Shown: positions 8,524-16,800 of the stretch, piece by piece | Position numbering within the stretch: the stretch's first letter is position 1 | Layout of the letters: each line of letters starts with the position of its first letter | Assembly: GCF_051414055.1 (NCBI RefSeq) | Contig: NZ_JBLKNX010000015.1 | Coordinates: 101,116 to 165,115 of the forward strand | Source of the DNA: Halosimplex halobium | GTDB lineage: Archaea > Halobacteriota > Halobacteria > Halobacteriales > Haloarculaceae | Direction: 5' to 3' | Length of the DNA: 64,000 bases | Translations under genes and position numbers: made by a program | The notes under the pieces: generated by a model | The model's database searches: none | What the model saw: the letters and a program-made list of their open reading frames with translations, nothing else | Told to the model about the DNA's origin: nothing

Positions 8524-9705
8524 ATGCTCTCTATCGCGCTTGCCGGCAAGCCCAACGCCGGCAAGTCGACCTTCTACAAGGCGGCGACGATGGCCGACGT
8601 GGACGTGGGTAACTACCCGTTCACGACCATCGACGCCAACCGCGGCGTCACCCACGTCCGCACGGACTGCCCCTGTCTCGACCGCGACGAGCGCTGCGGC
8701 CAGGAGAACTGCCACGACGGCAAGCGATTCGTTCCCGTCGAACTCCTGGACGTGGCCGGGCTCGTCCCCGGCGCCCACGAGGGCCGCGGGCTGGGCAACC
8801 AGTTCCTCGACGAACTCTCGAACGCCGACGCCATCCTCCACGTCGTCGACGCTTCTGGAGGTACGGACGAGGAGGGCGAACCCGTCGAGGTCGGCGAGCA
8901 CGACCCCGTCGAGGACCTGCAGTTCATCGAGGAGGAGATGGACCTGTGGCTGGCGAGCATCGTCGACCGCAACTGGGAGGGGGTCGAGCGAGCCTCCCGC
9001 TCGCCGGACTTCGACATCGACGAGGAGCTGACCGAGCTGCTGACCGGCGTCGGCGCGACCGAACTGGACGTGGCCCGCACCCTGCGGGACCTCGATTACC
9101 CCGACGACCCGATCCAGTGGACCGACGACCACCGCGAGGCGCTCGCGAGCGAGATCCGCGAGCGGACCAAACCCATCGTCGTCGTCGCGAACAAGGCCGA
9201 CGTGGCGCCGCCCGAGAACATCCAGGCGCTCAAGGAGCGCAACGAGGCGACCATCCCCGCCACTGCCGACGGCGAACTGGCGCTGCGGAAGGCCGCCGAG
9301 GCCGGCGTCGTCGACTACGACCCCGGCGACGAGGACTTCGAGATCGTCGGCGACGTGAGCGACCAGCAGGCCCAGGGCCTCGAACAGATCCGCGAGGTGA
9401 TGGCCGACCACGGCGGAACGGGCGTCCAGCAGGCGCTGGACACGGCCGTCTACGACGTGCTGAATCAGATCACGGCCTACCCCGTCCAGGACGAGACCCA
9501 CTGGACCGACGGCCAGGGCAACACCCTCCCCGACGCCTTCCTGCTCGGGGAGGGCTCGACGCCGAAGGACCTGGCCTACGCCGTCCACTCGGACATCGGC
9601 GACGGCTACCTCCACGCCGTCGACGCGCGGAAGAACATGCGCATCAGCGACGAGGAAGAACTCGACGAGGGCGACGTGATCAAGATCGTCTCGACGGCGA
9701 ACTGA
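8524..9705 (+). CDS. OBG-family GTPase/ATPase, YchF-like, with TGS domain
   Basis: The 393-residue P-loop protein has G1 GKPNAGKST (residues 8-16), G3-like DVAGLVPGAHEGRGLGNQF and G4 NKAD. The C-terminal TGS domain contains YAVHSDIGDGYLHAVDARKN. This layout is that of the OBG/YchF group, ribosome-associated P-loop proteins found in all domains. A cysteine cluster (CPCLDRDERCGQENC, about residues 45-60) lies in the switch region, as in archaeal members. It is soluble and cytoplasmic, and translation-associated by family. It lies 57 bases downstream of the bactofilin-like gene on the same strand. Confidence 0.9.
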   Translation: MLSIALAGKPNAGKSTFYKAATMADVDVGNYPFTTIDANRGVTHVRTDCPCLDRDERCGQENCHDGKRFVPVELLDVAGLVPGAHEGRGLGNQFLDELSNADAILHVVDASGGTDEEGEPVEVGEHDPVEDLQFIEEEMDLWLASIVDRNWEGVERASRSPDFDIDEELTELLTGVGATELDVARTLRDLDYPDDPIQWTDDHREALASEIRERTKPIVVVANKADVAPPENIQALKERNEATIPATADGELALRKAAEAGVVDYDPGDEDFEIVGDVSDQQAQGLEQIREVMADHGGTGVQQALDTAVYDVLNQITAYPVQDETHWTDGQGNTLPDAFLLGEGSTPKDLAYAVHSDIGDGYLHAVDARKNMRISDEEELDEGDVIKIVSTAN

Positions 9706-9741
9706 CCGGGCGGCGGCCCGGGCAGCGAACCGGACGGCCCG

Positions 9742-10182
9742 TCACCCGGAAATGCGGGCCCACAGCCGGGCCAGCAGCCCCGGATCGGGCGATCCGGAGC
9801 CGCCGTCGGACCCGGCGAGCGACCAGCCGGCGGCGTCGGCCACCTCGGCGGGCCGGCGGAACTCCCAGCCGGTCGCGTCGGCGATCCGGCGGTCCTCGGG
9901 CGTCGTGCCGACGAAGACGTGCCGCGGCGCGTCGCTGGACTCCCGGATGCCCTTCATGTTCAGCCAGATGTCCCGGTCCCCGAGGTCGAAGTCCTGCTGT
10001 ACGTCGCGCTCGGCGACGAACGCGGCGACCGCATCGGTGTCGTTGGCGACGACGCCGACGTAGCGGCTCCACTCGCGGGCGTCGGCGAAGACGGTCTCGG
10101 GGTCCGCGAACTCGCGGATCGCCGCCAGTTCGAAAGCGAGGGTCATCTCGCCCGATCGGTCACCGTCGGCCGGGACGCTCAT
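9742..10182 (-). CDS. DUF7124-like haloarchaeal protein
   Basis: This 146-residue protein has a core (residues 13-125) reading MTLAFELAAI, EWSRYVGVVAND and RHVFVGTTPEDRRIADATGWEF. This alternating strand-helix pattern suggests a small alpha/beta domain. It resembles a haloarchaeal family that I recall as DUF7124; function is unknown. The internal Met at residue 13 (base 10146) is a plausible true start because the conserved part begins there. Confidence 0.6.
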   Translation of the reverse strand: MSVPADGDRSGEMTLAFELAAIREFADPETVFADAREWSRYVGVVANDTDAVAAFVAERDVQQDFDLGDRDIWLNMKGIRESSDAPRHVFVGTTPEDRRIADATGWEFRRPAEVADAAGWSLAGSDGGSGSPDPGLLARLWARISG

Positions 10183-10227
10183 GCCCGACCGATCGGCGGC
10201 CCGACGGAAAACAACCGCGCCCGCCGG

Positions 10228-11292
10228 TCAGTCGTCGACGACGACCGTCTCCCAGTCGTGGTCCCCGTGGGCGCCCTCTCGCTCCTTGGCGGCCTGCTCG
10301 ACGCGGATGAACTCCGCGTTCTCGCGGGCCTCGAGGATGGTGTGGCCGCCGCAGTAGGACAGTCCCGAGCGGATGCCGGCGCAGAACTCCTCGGCCACGT
10401 CGGCCAGCGGGCCCCTGTACTCGGTGAACCCCTCGACGCCCTCGTCGGCGTCGACCTCGGCGGCGGCGTCCTCCTTGTCCGTGCGTTCCTCGGCGGCGGC
10501 GGTCGTCGCCATGCCGCGGGACTTCTTGTAACGCTCGCCGTCGACCTCGACGATTTCGGGCGGCGTCTCCTCGGTGCCGGCGAAGAGGCTGCCCATCATC
10601 ACCGTGTCGGCGCCGGCCATCAGCGCCTTGACGGCGTCGCCCGACGAGCGGATGCCGCCATCGGCGACGATGGGGATATCCAGGTCGTCCGCGGCGTCGG
10701 CGCAGTCGTCGACGGCGGTGAGCTGCGGGACGCCCGCCCCGGCGACGCGGCGGGTCGTGCAGTGGCTCCCGGGGCCGATCCCCACTTTGACGCAGTCGGC
10801 GCCGGCGTCGTGGAGGTCGCGGACCCCCTCGGGCGTGGCGACGTTGCCGACGACGAGGTCGGTGTCGGGGAACTCCGCGCGGAGGCGTTCGACCGTGTCG
10901 AGACACCGCTCCAGGTGGCCGTGGGCCACGTCGACCATCACGCAGTCGGCGCCGGCGTCGACGACCGCCGCGGCCCGCGCGACGGCGTCCTCCGCGATGC
11001 CGACCGCCGCGCCGACCTGCTGGCCCGCGTCGACGACCTGTTCGACCGCCGCGGCCTGCTCGTCGACGGAGAGGAAGCGGTGAATCGTGCCGAACCCGCC
11101 GGCCCTGCCGAGCGCGACGGCCGCCTCGGGCCCCGTCACGGTGTCCATCGGGGCCGACAGCAGGGGCGTGTCGAGTTCGATGTCGGGTGTCAGCTGCGTC
11201 GAGAGGTCAACGTCGCTCCGGCTGTCGACCGGCGACCGCTGGGGGACCAGCAGTACGTCGCCGTACGAGAGCCCAGTTCGGAGGTCGTCCAT
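10228..11292 (-). CDS. guaB: IMP dehydrogenase-like enzyme without CBS domains
   Basis: The 354-residue (beta/alpha)8 protein has the IMPDH/GMP reductase active-site loop GIGPGSHCTT with Cys178, and the phosphate-binding IVADGGIRSSGDAVKALMAGA. The C-terminal part, EGVEGFTEYRGPL and AGIRSGLSYCGG, is closer to IMPDH than to GMP reductase. There is no CBS pair, and after SRGMATTAAAEERTDK I see no Arg-Tyr flap dyad of classical IMPDH. It probably acts in guanine nucleotide metabolism, either oxidising IMP to XMP or in the reductive GMP direction. ATG 11292 matches the normal family start. The minus-strand neighbour upstream is a UbiA prenyltransferase. Confidence 0.75.
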   Translation of the reverse strand: MDDLRTGLSYGDVLLVPQRSPVDSRSDVDLSTQLTPDIELDTPLLSAPMDTVTGPEAAVALGRAGGFGTIHRFLSVDEQAAAVEQVVDAGQQVGAAVGIAEDAVARAAAVVDAGADCVMVDVAHGHLERCLDTVERLRAEFPDTDLVVGNVATPEGVRDLHDAGADCVKVGIGPGSHCTTRRVAGAGVPQLTAVDDCADAADDLDIPIVADGGIRSSGDAVKALMAGADTVMMGSLFAGTEETPPEIVEVDGERYKKSRGMATTAAAEERTDKEDAAAEVDADEGVEGFTEYRGPLADVAEEFCAGIRSGLSYCGGHTILEARENAEFIRVEQAAKEREGAHGDHDWETVVVDD

Positions 11293-11402
11293 ACCGCCAC
11301 AATCGTAACGCGTCCGACCGTATAGCGGTGACGGTCCTGGGTCGGCGTATGCGGTGCCTACTCGCCAGGGAATCGGTGGATTCGCGTCGCCGTCCGCTCC
11401 GG

Positions 11403-12257
11403 TCAGCCCAGCGGCCGGAACCACACCGCGGCGACGAGCGCCGCGAGGAACAGGTACGACCCGCGGATGAGCAGCATCGTCGCGAGTTCCGGCTCGGCGC
11501 GGCGAGCGACGAGCGCGACCGCGCCGAAGACGAGCGCCGCGGCGCCCGCGCTGGGCGGGATCGCCCGCAGTCCGAGCGCGAGCGCGACGACCGCGACCAT
11601 GCCGGTCGCCATGAGCGCGTAGGCGGCCCGGTGGGCGCCCCGCTCGCCCAGCACGACCGCGACCGTCCGCTTGTCGATGGAGCGGTCGTAGTCGAAGTCC
11701 TGCGCGTCGTCGATCACCTTGATCCCCGAGAGGAAGAGCAGGAAGACGCCGGCGAGCCCGACGACCGCGGGCGTGAGTCGACCCGCCTGGACCTGGAAGC
11801 CCCCGAGGAGCGCGAGCGCGATCCCGGTCGGGTAGCCCATCGTGGCGCCGACGGTGTTGGTATCCAGTTGCGGAGCGTGAAAGTAGCCCAGCGCCCATGT
11901 CGGCGCGGTGAGTGCGGCGGCACCGGGCCCGCCGAGCGTCCAGACGGCCGCCAGCGCCGCCAGGAACCCGGCGGTCGACCCGGCGAGCGCGCGCCGGGAG
12001 GCCGGCGCCGAGAGGGGGTGGCTGTCGTCCTCGTCACGGATGTGAAAATCGACGTAGCCGTCCTTGACGTGGGCGGTGTAGACCGCGAAGAACAGGGCCG
12101 CGACGTGCGCGGCGGCGGCCGCGGGGTCGACGCCGCCGGCGAAGACGCCGCCGAACAGCGACGCCGCCAGCGGCGGCAGCATGAACACCGGGTGTACCTG
12201 CGAGAGCAGCGCTCGAACGGTCGGAACGCCCCCACCGGCGTGCGTGGCCTCCCCCAT
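11403..12257 (-). CDS. UbiA-family prenyltransferase
   Basis: A membrane protein of 284 residues with about eight hydrophobic helices. Two Asp-rich loops are visible: KDGYVDFHIRDEDDSHPLS (about residue 70) and KVIDDAQDFDYDRSIDKRT (about residue 185). They correspond to the two polyprenyl-diphosphate/Mg-binding motifs of UbiA enzymes, the second being canonical and the first atypical. Such enzymes attach prenyl chains to quinone precursors, haem or archaeal lipid precursors; the acceptor cannot be told here. The start at Met 12257 removes nine residues that could also be translated from 12284. Confidence 0.8.
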   Translation of the reverse strand: MGEATHAGGGVPTVRALLSQVHPVFMLPPLAASLFGGVFAGGVDPAAAAAHVAALFFAVYTAHVKDGYVDFHIRDEDDSHPLSAPASRRALAGSTAGFLAALAAVWTLGGPGAAALTAPTWALGYFHAPQLDTNTVGATMGYPTGIALALLGGFQVQAGRLTPAVVGLAGVFLLFLSGIKVIDDAQDFDYDRSIDKRTVAVVLGERGAHRAAYALMATGMVAVVALALGLRAIPPSAGAAALVFGAVALVARRAEPELATMLLIRGSYLFLAALVAAVWFRPLG

Positions 12258-12376
12258 GGAGTCCCGTTCGGCCGGGAGCCACAACCTTCTTTCGCAGGAT
12301 CAGGTCCGGACGCCCCGACACGGCGGCGACCGACTCGACCGCACGTTTTTCCCGGGCGGACCCCCTCCCTGCGGCC

Positions 12377-12484
12377 ATGACCTGGAAGGATCTCTTCGAG
12401 CGCGCCGCCGACCGCGAGGTGACGACCGAGGCGGTGCGAGCGGCGCTCCGCGAGCGCCGGACGGAGTCGGGTGAGAAAGCGTGA
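12377..12484 (+). CDS. 35-residue protein coupled to PIN-like gene
   Basis: An ATG at 12377 begins a 35-residue frame, MTWKDLFERAADREVTTEAV followed by a basic helix. Its TGA stop overlaps the GTG start of the next gene (bases 12481-12484), so the two are probably translationally coupled. The sequence looks like a short amphipathic helical protein, and the size and arrangement resemble a small partner of a PIN-type protein. Function is not known. Confidence 0.5.
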   Translation: MTWKDLFERAADREVTTEAVRAALRERRTESGEKA

Positions 12485-12951
12485 CCGAGGCGAGTCCCGC
12501 CCGGGTGGTCGCGGACGCGGACGTGCTGGCAGCCGACCTCCTCGTGGGGGGTACCGCCCGCGAGGCGCTCGACCACGTCCGCTCGCACTCCTGGATGACG
12601 CTCGTCGCGAGTGACCCACTGCTCGACGACGCCGAGGCGGTGGTCGCCGACCTCGCGGACCCGGACCTCGCCGCCGACTGGCGCGAGCGGGCGGAGGCGC
12701 TCCGCGAACCGGTCGACCAGCCCGACGGGGATCACCCGGCGCTGGCGTCGGCCCTGCACGGCGGCGCGATGCACGTCCTCAGCTTCGACGCGGACCTGCA
12801 GTCGGCGGCCGCCGGCGCGGCGATCCGCGGGCGCGTCGAGGCGAGCGTCAGGTCTCCGCGTGCGTTCGCGGCCGTCTTCGACCCCGAATCGCTGTACGAG
12901 GCCGTCGAGGGCGGCGAGTACCCTGGCCCCGACCGGGACCCGCGGGCGTGA
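12481..12951 (+). CDS. PIN-like domain protein (DUF7384-like)
   Basis: The 156-residue protein shows the acidic pattern of PIN-like folds: VADADVLAADLL near the N-terminus, ASDPLLDDAE in the middle, and GGAMHVLSFDADL followed by SVRSPRAFAAVFDP near the end. PIN proteins are usually Mg-dependent ribonucleases, but whether all catalytic acids are present here is uncertain. I recall a haloarchaeal family of this form as DUF7384. Translation from GTG 12481 overlaps the preceding 35-residue gene, suggesting a two-protein unit. Confidence 0.6.
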   Translation: MTEASPARVVADADVLAADLLVGGTAREALDHVRSHSWMTLVASDPLLDDAEAVVADLADPDLAADWRERAEALREPVDQPDGDHPALASALHGGAMHVLSFDADLQSAAAGAAIRGRVEASVRSPRAFAAVFDPESLYEAVEGGEYPGPDRDPRA

Positions 12952-12978
12952 CCGCCGCGAGCCCCAGCTGCGCCGCGC

Positions 12979-13701
12979 TCACTCGGGCGTGTCCCGCTCG
13001 GCCAGCCAGTCGGCGAACTTCGCCAGGGCGCGCCCGCGGTGGGAAACCGCATTCTTCTCGTCGGGGTCCATCTCCGCGAACGTGCGGTCGTCGTACTCGA
13101 AGATGGGGTCGTAGCCGAACCCGCCGTCGCCGCGGGGCGCCACGATCTCGCCCGGGACCACACCGTAGAAGAGTTTGACCGGAAGGTCGTCGTCGCCGTC
13201 GCCGTCGTCGGTGCGGACCCGCTCGTCGGTCGTCGCCGCCGCCCGTTCGTCCGCGGCCTGGTCCTGTCCGCGGCGCTCGTCCCTGTCCACCGGCTCGGGC
13301 GTCGCTTCGAAGTCCCCGCCGTCGCAGTAGGCGACGACCCCGCGGAAACTGGCGGCCCGATCCGCCTCCTCTTTGGCGAGCCGCCAGACGCGCTCGACGC
13401 CGACGGTCTCGTGGACGTACGAGGAGTAGGGGCCGGGGAAGCCGTCGAAGGCGTCGATGAAGAGGCCGGCGTCGTCGACGAACACCGGCTCGCCGGCGTC
13501 GACGGCTTCGCCGTCTGCTCGTTGCGTCTCCGACGCAACGGTGTACTCGTAAGCGGCGCGTGCCTTGTGGGCCGCGATGGCGCCGAGGTCGTCGCTCTGG
13601 ATCTCCGGCGTGTCGAAGTCGAGCTGTTCGACCGGCTCGGTGAGGTACTCCCGGGCCTCGTTGACTTTTCCGGGATTGGTGGTGACGAAGGTGACGGTCA
13701 T
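12979..13701 (-). CDS. rdgB: RdgB/HAM1-type non-canonical purine NTP pyrophosphatase
   Basis: The 240-residue protein begins MTVTFVTTNPGKVNEAREYL, the family's nucleotide-binding start, followed by the catalytic PVFVDDAGLFIDAFDGFPG motif and, near the end, FGYDPIFEYDDRTFAEM and SHRGRALAKFADW. The family hydrolyses ITP, XTP and dITP to keep deaminated purines out of nucleic acids. It is longer than the usual 185-200 residues because of a hydrophilic insertion of roughly 40 residues (about 150-190, DRDERRGQDQAADERAAATT and an Asp run). Met 13701 is taken as start because the conserved strand begins there. It sits downstream of the Bat-independent cluster and converges with the PIN-like gene. 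Confidence 0.9.
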   Translation of the reverse strand: MTVTFVTTNPGKVNEAREYLTEPVEQLDFDTPEIQSDDLGAIAAHKARAAYEYTVASETQRADGEAVDAGEPVFVDDAGLFIDAFDGFPGPYSSYVHETVGVERVWRLAKEEADRAASFRGVVAYCDGGDFEATPEPVDRDERRGQDQAADERAAATTDERVRTDDGDGDDDLPVKLFYGVVPGEIVAPRGDGGFGYDPIFEYDDRTFAEMDPDEKNAVSHRGRALAKFADWLAERDTPE

Positions 13702-13826
13702 ACCGGAGGACTGCACTCGCCGCAGCATAGGCCCGTTGGTTCACGACCGTTGGCGCCCGCTTCCGCACCCACACCGTCTGGCGCTCCCGCAAGGCTTACG
13801 TTCGTGTCGGGCGTACGACACTGTGT

Positions 13827-14156
13827 ATGGTCCCCTCGAGTTCCCCGGCGGTGGGGACCGCCGCCGTCGGCGTGGTCGCTCTCGTGGTCGGCGCCCTCGT
13901 CAGGTATCGCGGCTGGACGTTCCTCGTCGCCGGCTACGACGAGACGAGTCCGATCCCGGAGGACGTCGTCGCGGAGATGGCGGGGAGTACCGTGCTCCGC
14001 GTGGGAGTCGCGACGGTCGCACTCGGCGTCGTCGAGGCCGTGACGACACCCCCGGACTACCTCGGAACCATCTTCGGCCTCGCGGTCGCAGTCGCGGTCG
14101 CGCGGCTCGTCTACCGGCTCAACACGTACGCGCCGGGCGCCGCGAACGGCGCGTGA
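13827..14156 (+). CDS. small membrane protein (DUF3784-like)
   Basis: This 109-residue protein has three hydrophobic helices (about residues 8-28, 54-71 and 78-95). After the first lies YRGWTFLVAGYDETSPIPED, reminiscent of DUF3784 membrane proteins. Function is unknown. It is divergent from rdgB. Confidence 0.6.
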   Translation: MVPSSSPAVGTAAVGVVALVVGALVRYRGWTFLVAGYDETSPIPEDVVAEMAGSTVLRVGVATVALGVVEAVTTPPDYLGTIFGLAVAVAVARLVYRLNTYAPGAANGA

Positions 14157-14215
14157 GCCGGCAGACGCGTTGGCGCCGCTCCCGGTGTGTCGGCGTCGCG
14201 AGAAGAACCGTCCGC

Positions 14216-14494
14216 TCAGTCCTCGACGACGACTTCCACGGGCTCCTCGTCCTCGTCGTCGAACTCGGCCTCGCCGGCGCTCTGGCTCTGTTGCCACCAG
14301 AGGGCGCCGGCGACGGCGAGGACGACCCACGAGCGCCACGAGGCGAGGTTGAGCGTGTAGCCGACGCCGAACGGCTTCTCGACGAGCATCCCCTCGCCGG
14401 GCTGCCAGTACGTCGAGAGCATCCGCTTGAGACTCGGCTGCTCGAAGTTGTACGGGATGCCGAACAGCGACCCCGAAGTGGGCTTGTCGACCAT
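14216..14494 (-). CDS. DUF5808-like membrane protein
   Basis: The 92-residue protein has the conserved opening KPTSGSLFGIPYNFEQPSLK and GVGYTLNLAS, which I associate with DUF5808, followed by one hydrophobic helix (about residues 56-68) and an acidic tail (EDEEPVEVVVED). Function is unknown. Met 14494 is used as start, because the 13 residues upstream of it do not look conserved. Confidence 0.7.
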   Translation of the reverse strand: MVDKPTSGSLFGIPYNFEQPSLKRMLSTYWQPGEGMLVEKPFGVGYTLNLASWRSWVVLAVAGALWWQQSQSAGEAEFDDEDEEPVEVVVED

Positions 14495-14628
14495 GTGGCA
14501 GGATACGGGCGGCCCCGTTAAGTCGTTTTCCACCGCAAGCGACGGGGCGAGGGCAGGTCGCGAGCCGACCGCCGGCCGTTCCTGTCAGCCCGCGCTCGGG
14601 TTCCGGCGGCGGGCGTCCACCGGTCGTG

Positions 14629-16203
14629 TCAGTCGGCGTTCCCGTCCGTTCGACCGTCTCCGAAGTCCGTGCCCCGTGCCCACTTCCAGGCACCGAGGCC
14701 GACGCCGGCGACCGCGCCGAGGACACCGAAGCCCGCCCCGTCGCCGGAGGTAGTCTCCGCGGCGTCGCCCGACCCTCCCGTGTCGGGCGTTGACGACGAC
14801 CCGTCGGTTCCGTCTGTCTCGCCCGGTGGCGTCGCGCTCACGGACTCGCCGCCGCCGGGGTTCCCGACGGCGTAGACGAAACTGTCGCTGCTGCCGACGA
14901 AGACCGCGCCCGCGGTGACCGCCGGCGAGGACAGCACGGCCTCGCCCGTCTCGACGCTGAACCGACCCTGGCCGGTCTCGCGGTCGATCGCGTGGAGGTG
15001 CCGGTCCTCGCTCCCGACGTAGACGGTGTCGCCGGTGACCGCCGGGGAGCTGAGGACCTGCCCGTCGGTCGCGTACGACCACTCGATGTCGCCGTTGCTC
15101 GCGTCCATCGCCCACAGCGTCTCGCCGAAGCTCCCGGCGTAGATGGTGCCGTCGACGACGACCGGCGAGGCGAGCACCGGACCGCCCAGCTGGCGCCCCC
15201 AGACGAGCTCGGCCGTGCCGGTGTCGATGGCGTAGACGACCCCCGCGTAGTCGCCGAAGTAGACGACGCCGTCGGTCACGGTCGGCGAGCAGGCGACCCG
15301 GCCGCGGGCGTCGTACTCCCGGACCTCGTCGCCGCTCCCGGCGTCGAGCGCCACGACGCTGCCGGTGCGGTCGTCGTTCCAGCGGCCGACGTACACCGTC
15401 CCGTCGACGACCGCCGCCGTCGAGTCGACGCGGTCGGCGACCGACGCGCTCCAGACCTCCTCGCCGGCGGTGTCGACCGCGTACATCGTCCCCGCCTGGC
15501 TGCCGACGTAGAGGACGCCGTCCCGGTAGGTGGGCGAGGCGAAGACGGCGCCGTCGGCATCGAAGGCCCACTCCCGCTCGCCGCTCGCGGCGTCGACCGC
15601 GTGGAGGCGGGCGTCGTGGCTCCCGACGTAGACGGTCCCGTCGACGACCGCCGGCGAGGACATCACCTCCTCCCTGGACTCCGGATCCGTACCGGTCCCG
15701 TAGCGCCACTCCTGCTCGCCGCTCGCGGCGTCGACCGCGTAGAGGTGGCCGTCGTTGCTGCCGACGTAGACGGTCCCGTCGACGACCGCCGGCGAGGAGA
15801 CGACGTTGTCGGTGGGGTCGTCCGGCGGGTCCTCGCCCGCTGTAGCCGTGCCCGGGGCGGCCGCGGTCGCCTGCCCCGGGGCGCCGGTGTCGAACGTCCA
15901 GGCGGTCGACCCCTCGGCCGGTCCGAGCGTCTCGGTGTACCCGCTGTTGGTCGGGTCGGCCTGGAACTGCGGCCAGCGGCTCGGTCCCGCCGAGACGGTC
16001 GACTGCCGGTCGAGCGCGGCGGCCGGCGCCGACGCGTCGGCGGACGGGTCGCGCCCGGGGCCCGACCGATCGGCGACCGCGTCGCTGTCGGGGACTGTCG
16101 ATGCGGCGCCGGTGCCGGCGGCCCCGAGCGTCGCCAGGGCCAGCGCGCCGGTGCCGGCGCGCCGGAGGAGGGTCCGTCGTCGCCAGGGCTGGGTGTCGTC
16201 CAT
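14629..16203 (-). CDS. Tat-exported PQQ-like beta-propeller protein
   Basis: The 524-residue protein has a Tat signal (RRRTLLRRAGTGALALATLG, about residues 8-35), a low-complexity spacer, then about ten repeats of SSPAVVDGTVYVGS type that form a PQQ-like (BamB-type) beta-propeller (about residues 100-445). A Ser/Thr/Gly-rich linker and a final hydrophobic stretch, GVLGAVAGVGLGAW, suggest C-terminal membrane anchoring. Extracytoplasmic; it could serve as an assembly scaffold or cell-surface protein. I see no conserved catalytic quinoprotein residues, so enzymatic function is not implied. A typical haloarchaeal secreted protein. Confidence 0.85.
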   Translation of the reverse strand: MDDTQPWRRRTLLRRAGTGALALATLGAAGTGAASTVPDSDAVADRSGPGRDPSADASAPAAALDRQSTVSAGPSRWPQFQADPTNSGYTETLGPAEGSTAWTFDTGAPGQATAAAPGTATAGEDPPDDPTDNVVSSPAVVDGTVYVGSNDGHLYAVDAASGEQEWRYGTGTDPESREEVMSSPAVVDGTVYVGSHDARLHAVDAASGEREWAFDADGAVFASPTYRDGVLYVGSQAGTMYAVDTAGEEVWSASVADRVDSTAAVVDGTVYVGRWNDDRTGSVVALDAGSGDEVREYDARGRVACSPTVTDGVVYFGDYAGVVYAIDTGTAELVWGRQLGGPVLASPVVVDGTIYAGSFGETLWAMDASNGDIEWSYATDGQVLSSPAVTGDTVYVGSEDRHLHAIDRETGQGRFSVETGEAVLSSPAVTAGAVFVGSSDSFVYAVGNPGGGESVSATPPGETDGTDGSSSTPDTGGSGDAAETTSGDGAGFGVLGAVAGVGLGAWKWARGTDFGDGRTDGNAD

Positions 16204-16260
16204 CGTGTCCGGCCAGCGCGCCGGCCGGAGTAAGTCTTCCGTTAAACAGGCGGCCGTCCG

Positions 16261-16713
16261 TCAGCCCAGCAGGCTCGTCACCGGCCCGTCGAAGTTGAGG
16301 ATGATCGACTGGACGCGGTCGCCGAAGACGGCCTTGCCCGTCGGCGAGCGCTTCTGCCCGGTGATGAACACGTGGTCGACGTTGTTGTCGTCGGCCACTT
16401 CGAGGATGCGGTCGGCCTCGCTCTCGCCGTCGCCGATCCGCGCGCCGACGATGCGGTAGTCGACGTCGTCGTCGAACAGTTCCCCGGCCGTCTCGCGGGC
16501 CTGTTTCTTCGCCGCGTCGATGACCACGCTGTCGTCGTAGGCGGTGTGTTCCTCCTTTGCGACCACGTCGAGCGCCTCGCGGGCCTCCCTGAACTCGTCG
16601 GCCGTCATCAGCGAGAGGACGATCAGCTGCGCATCGACGCCCGCGGCGATCTCCCCCGCCTCCTCGAGCAGTTCCGTGTTCTCGTCGTCGTAGACCACAA
16701 GCGGTCGGTCCAT
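16261..16713 (-). CDS. universal stress protein (UspA family)
   Basis: A 150-residue single USP domain. It starts MDRPLVVYDDENTELLEEAG, and the C-terminal third contains VDHVFITGQKRSPTGKAVFG, the ATP-binding G-x2-G-x9-G(S/T)-like glycine loop in modified form. Cytoplasmic. A TATA-like TTTAAATA 25-32 bases upstream of the ATG supports a nearly leaderless transcript. Confidence 0.85.
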   Translation of the reverse strand: MDRPLVVYDDENTELLEEAGEIAAGVDAQLIVLSLMTADEFREAREALDVVAKEEHTAYDDSVVIDAAKKQARETAGELFDDDVDYRIVGARIGDGESEADRILEVADDNNVDHVFITGQKRSPTGKAVFGDRVQSIILNFDGPVTSLLG

Positions 16714-16737
16714 ACTGTTCGTATGTTCGCCGACGAC

Positions 16738-16745
16738 TATTTAAA
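16738..16745 (-). promoter_or_regulatory. TATA box of the universal stress gene
   Basis: On the minus strand TTTAAATA lies 25-32 bases upstream of the ATG at 16713, the spacing expected for a leaderless haloarchaeal transcript. Confidence 0.6.
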
Positions 16746-16800
16746 GTTCATTGGTGTCGGTCAACAGTGACGCCGCCGAAGGGGCCCGCGGCCCGGGGCC

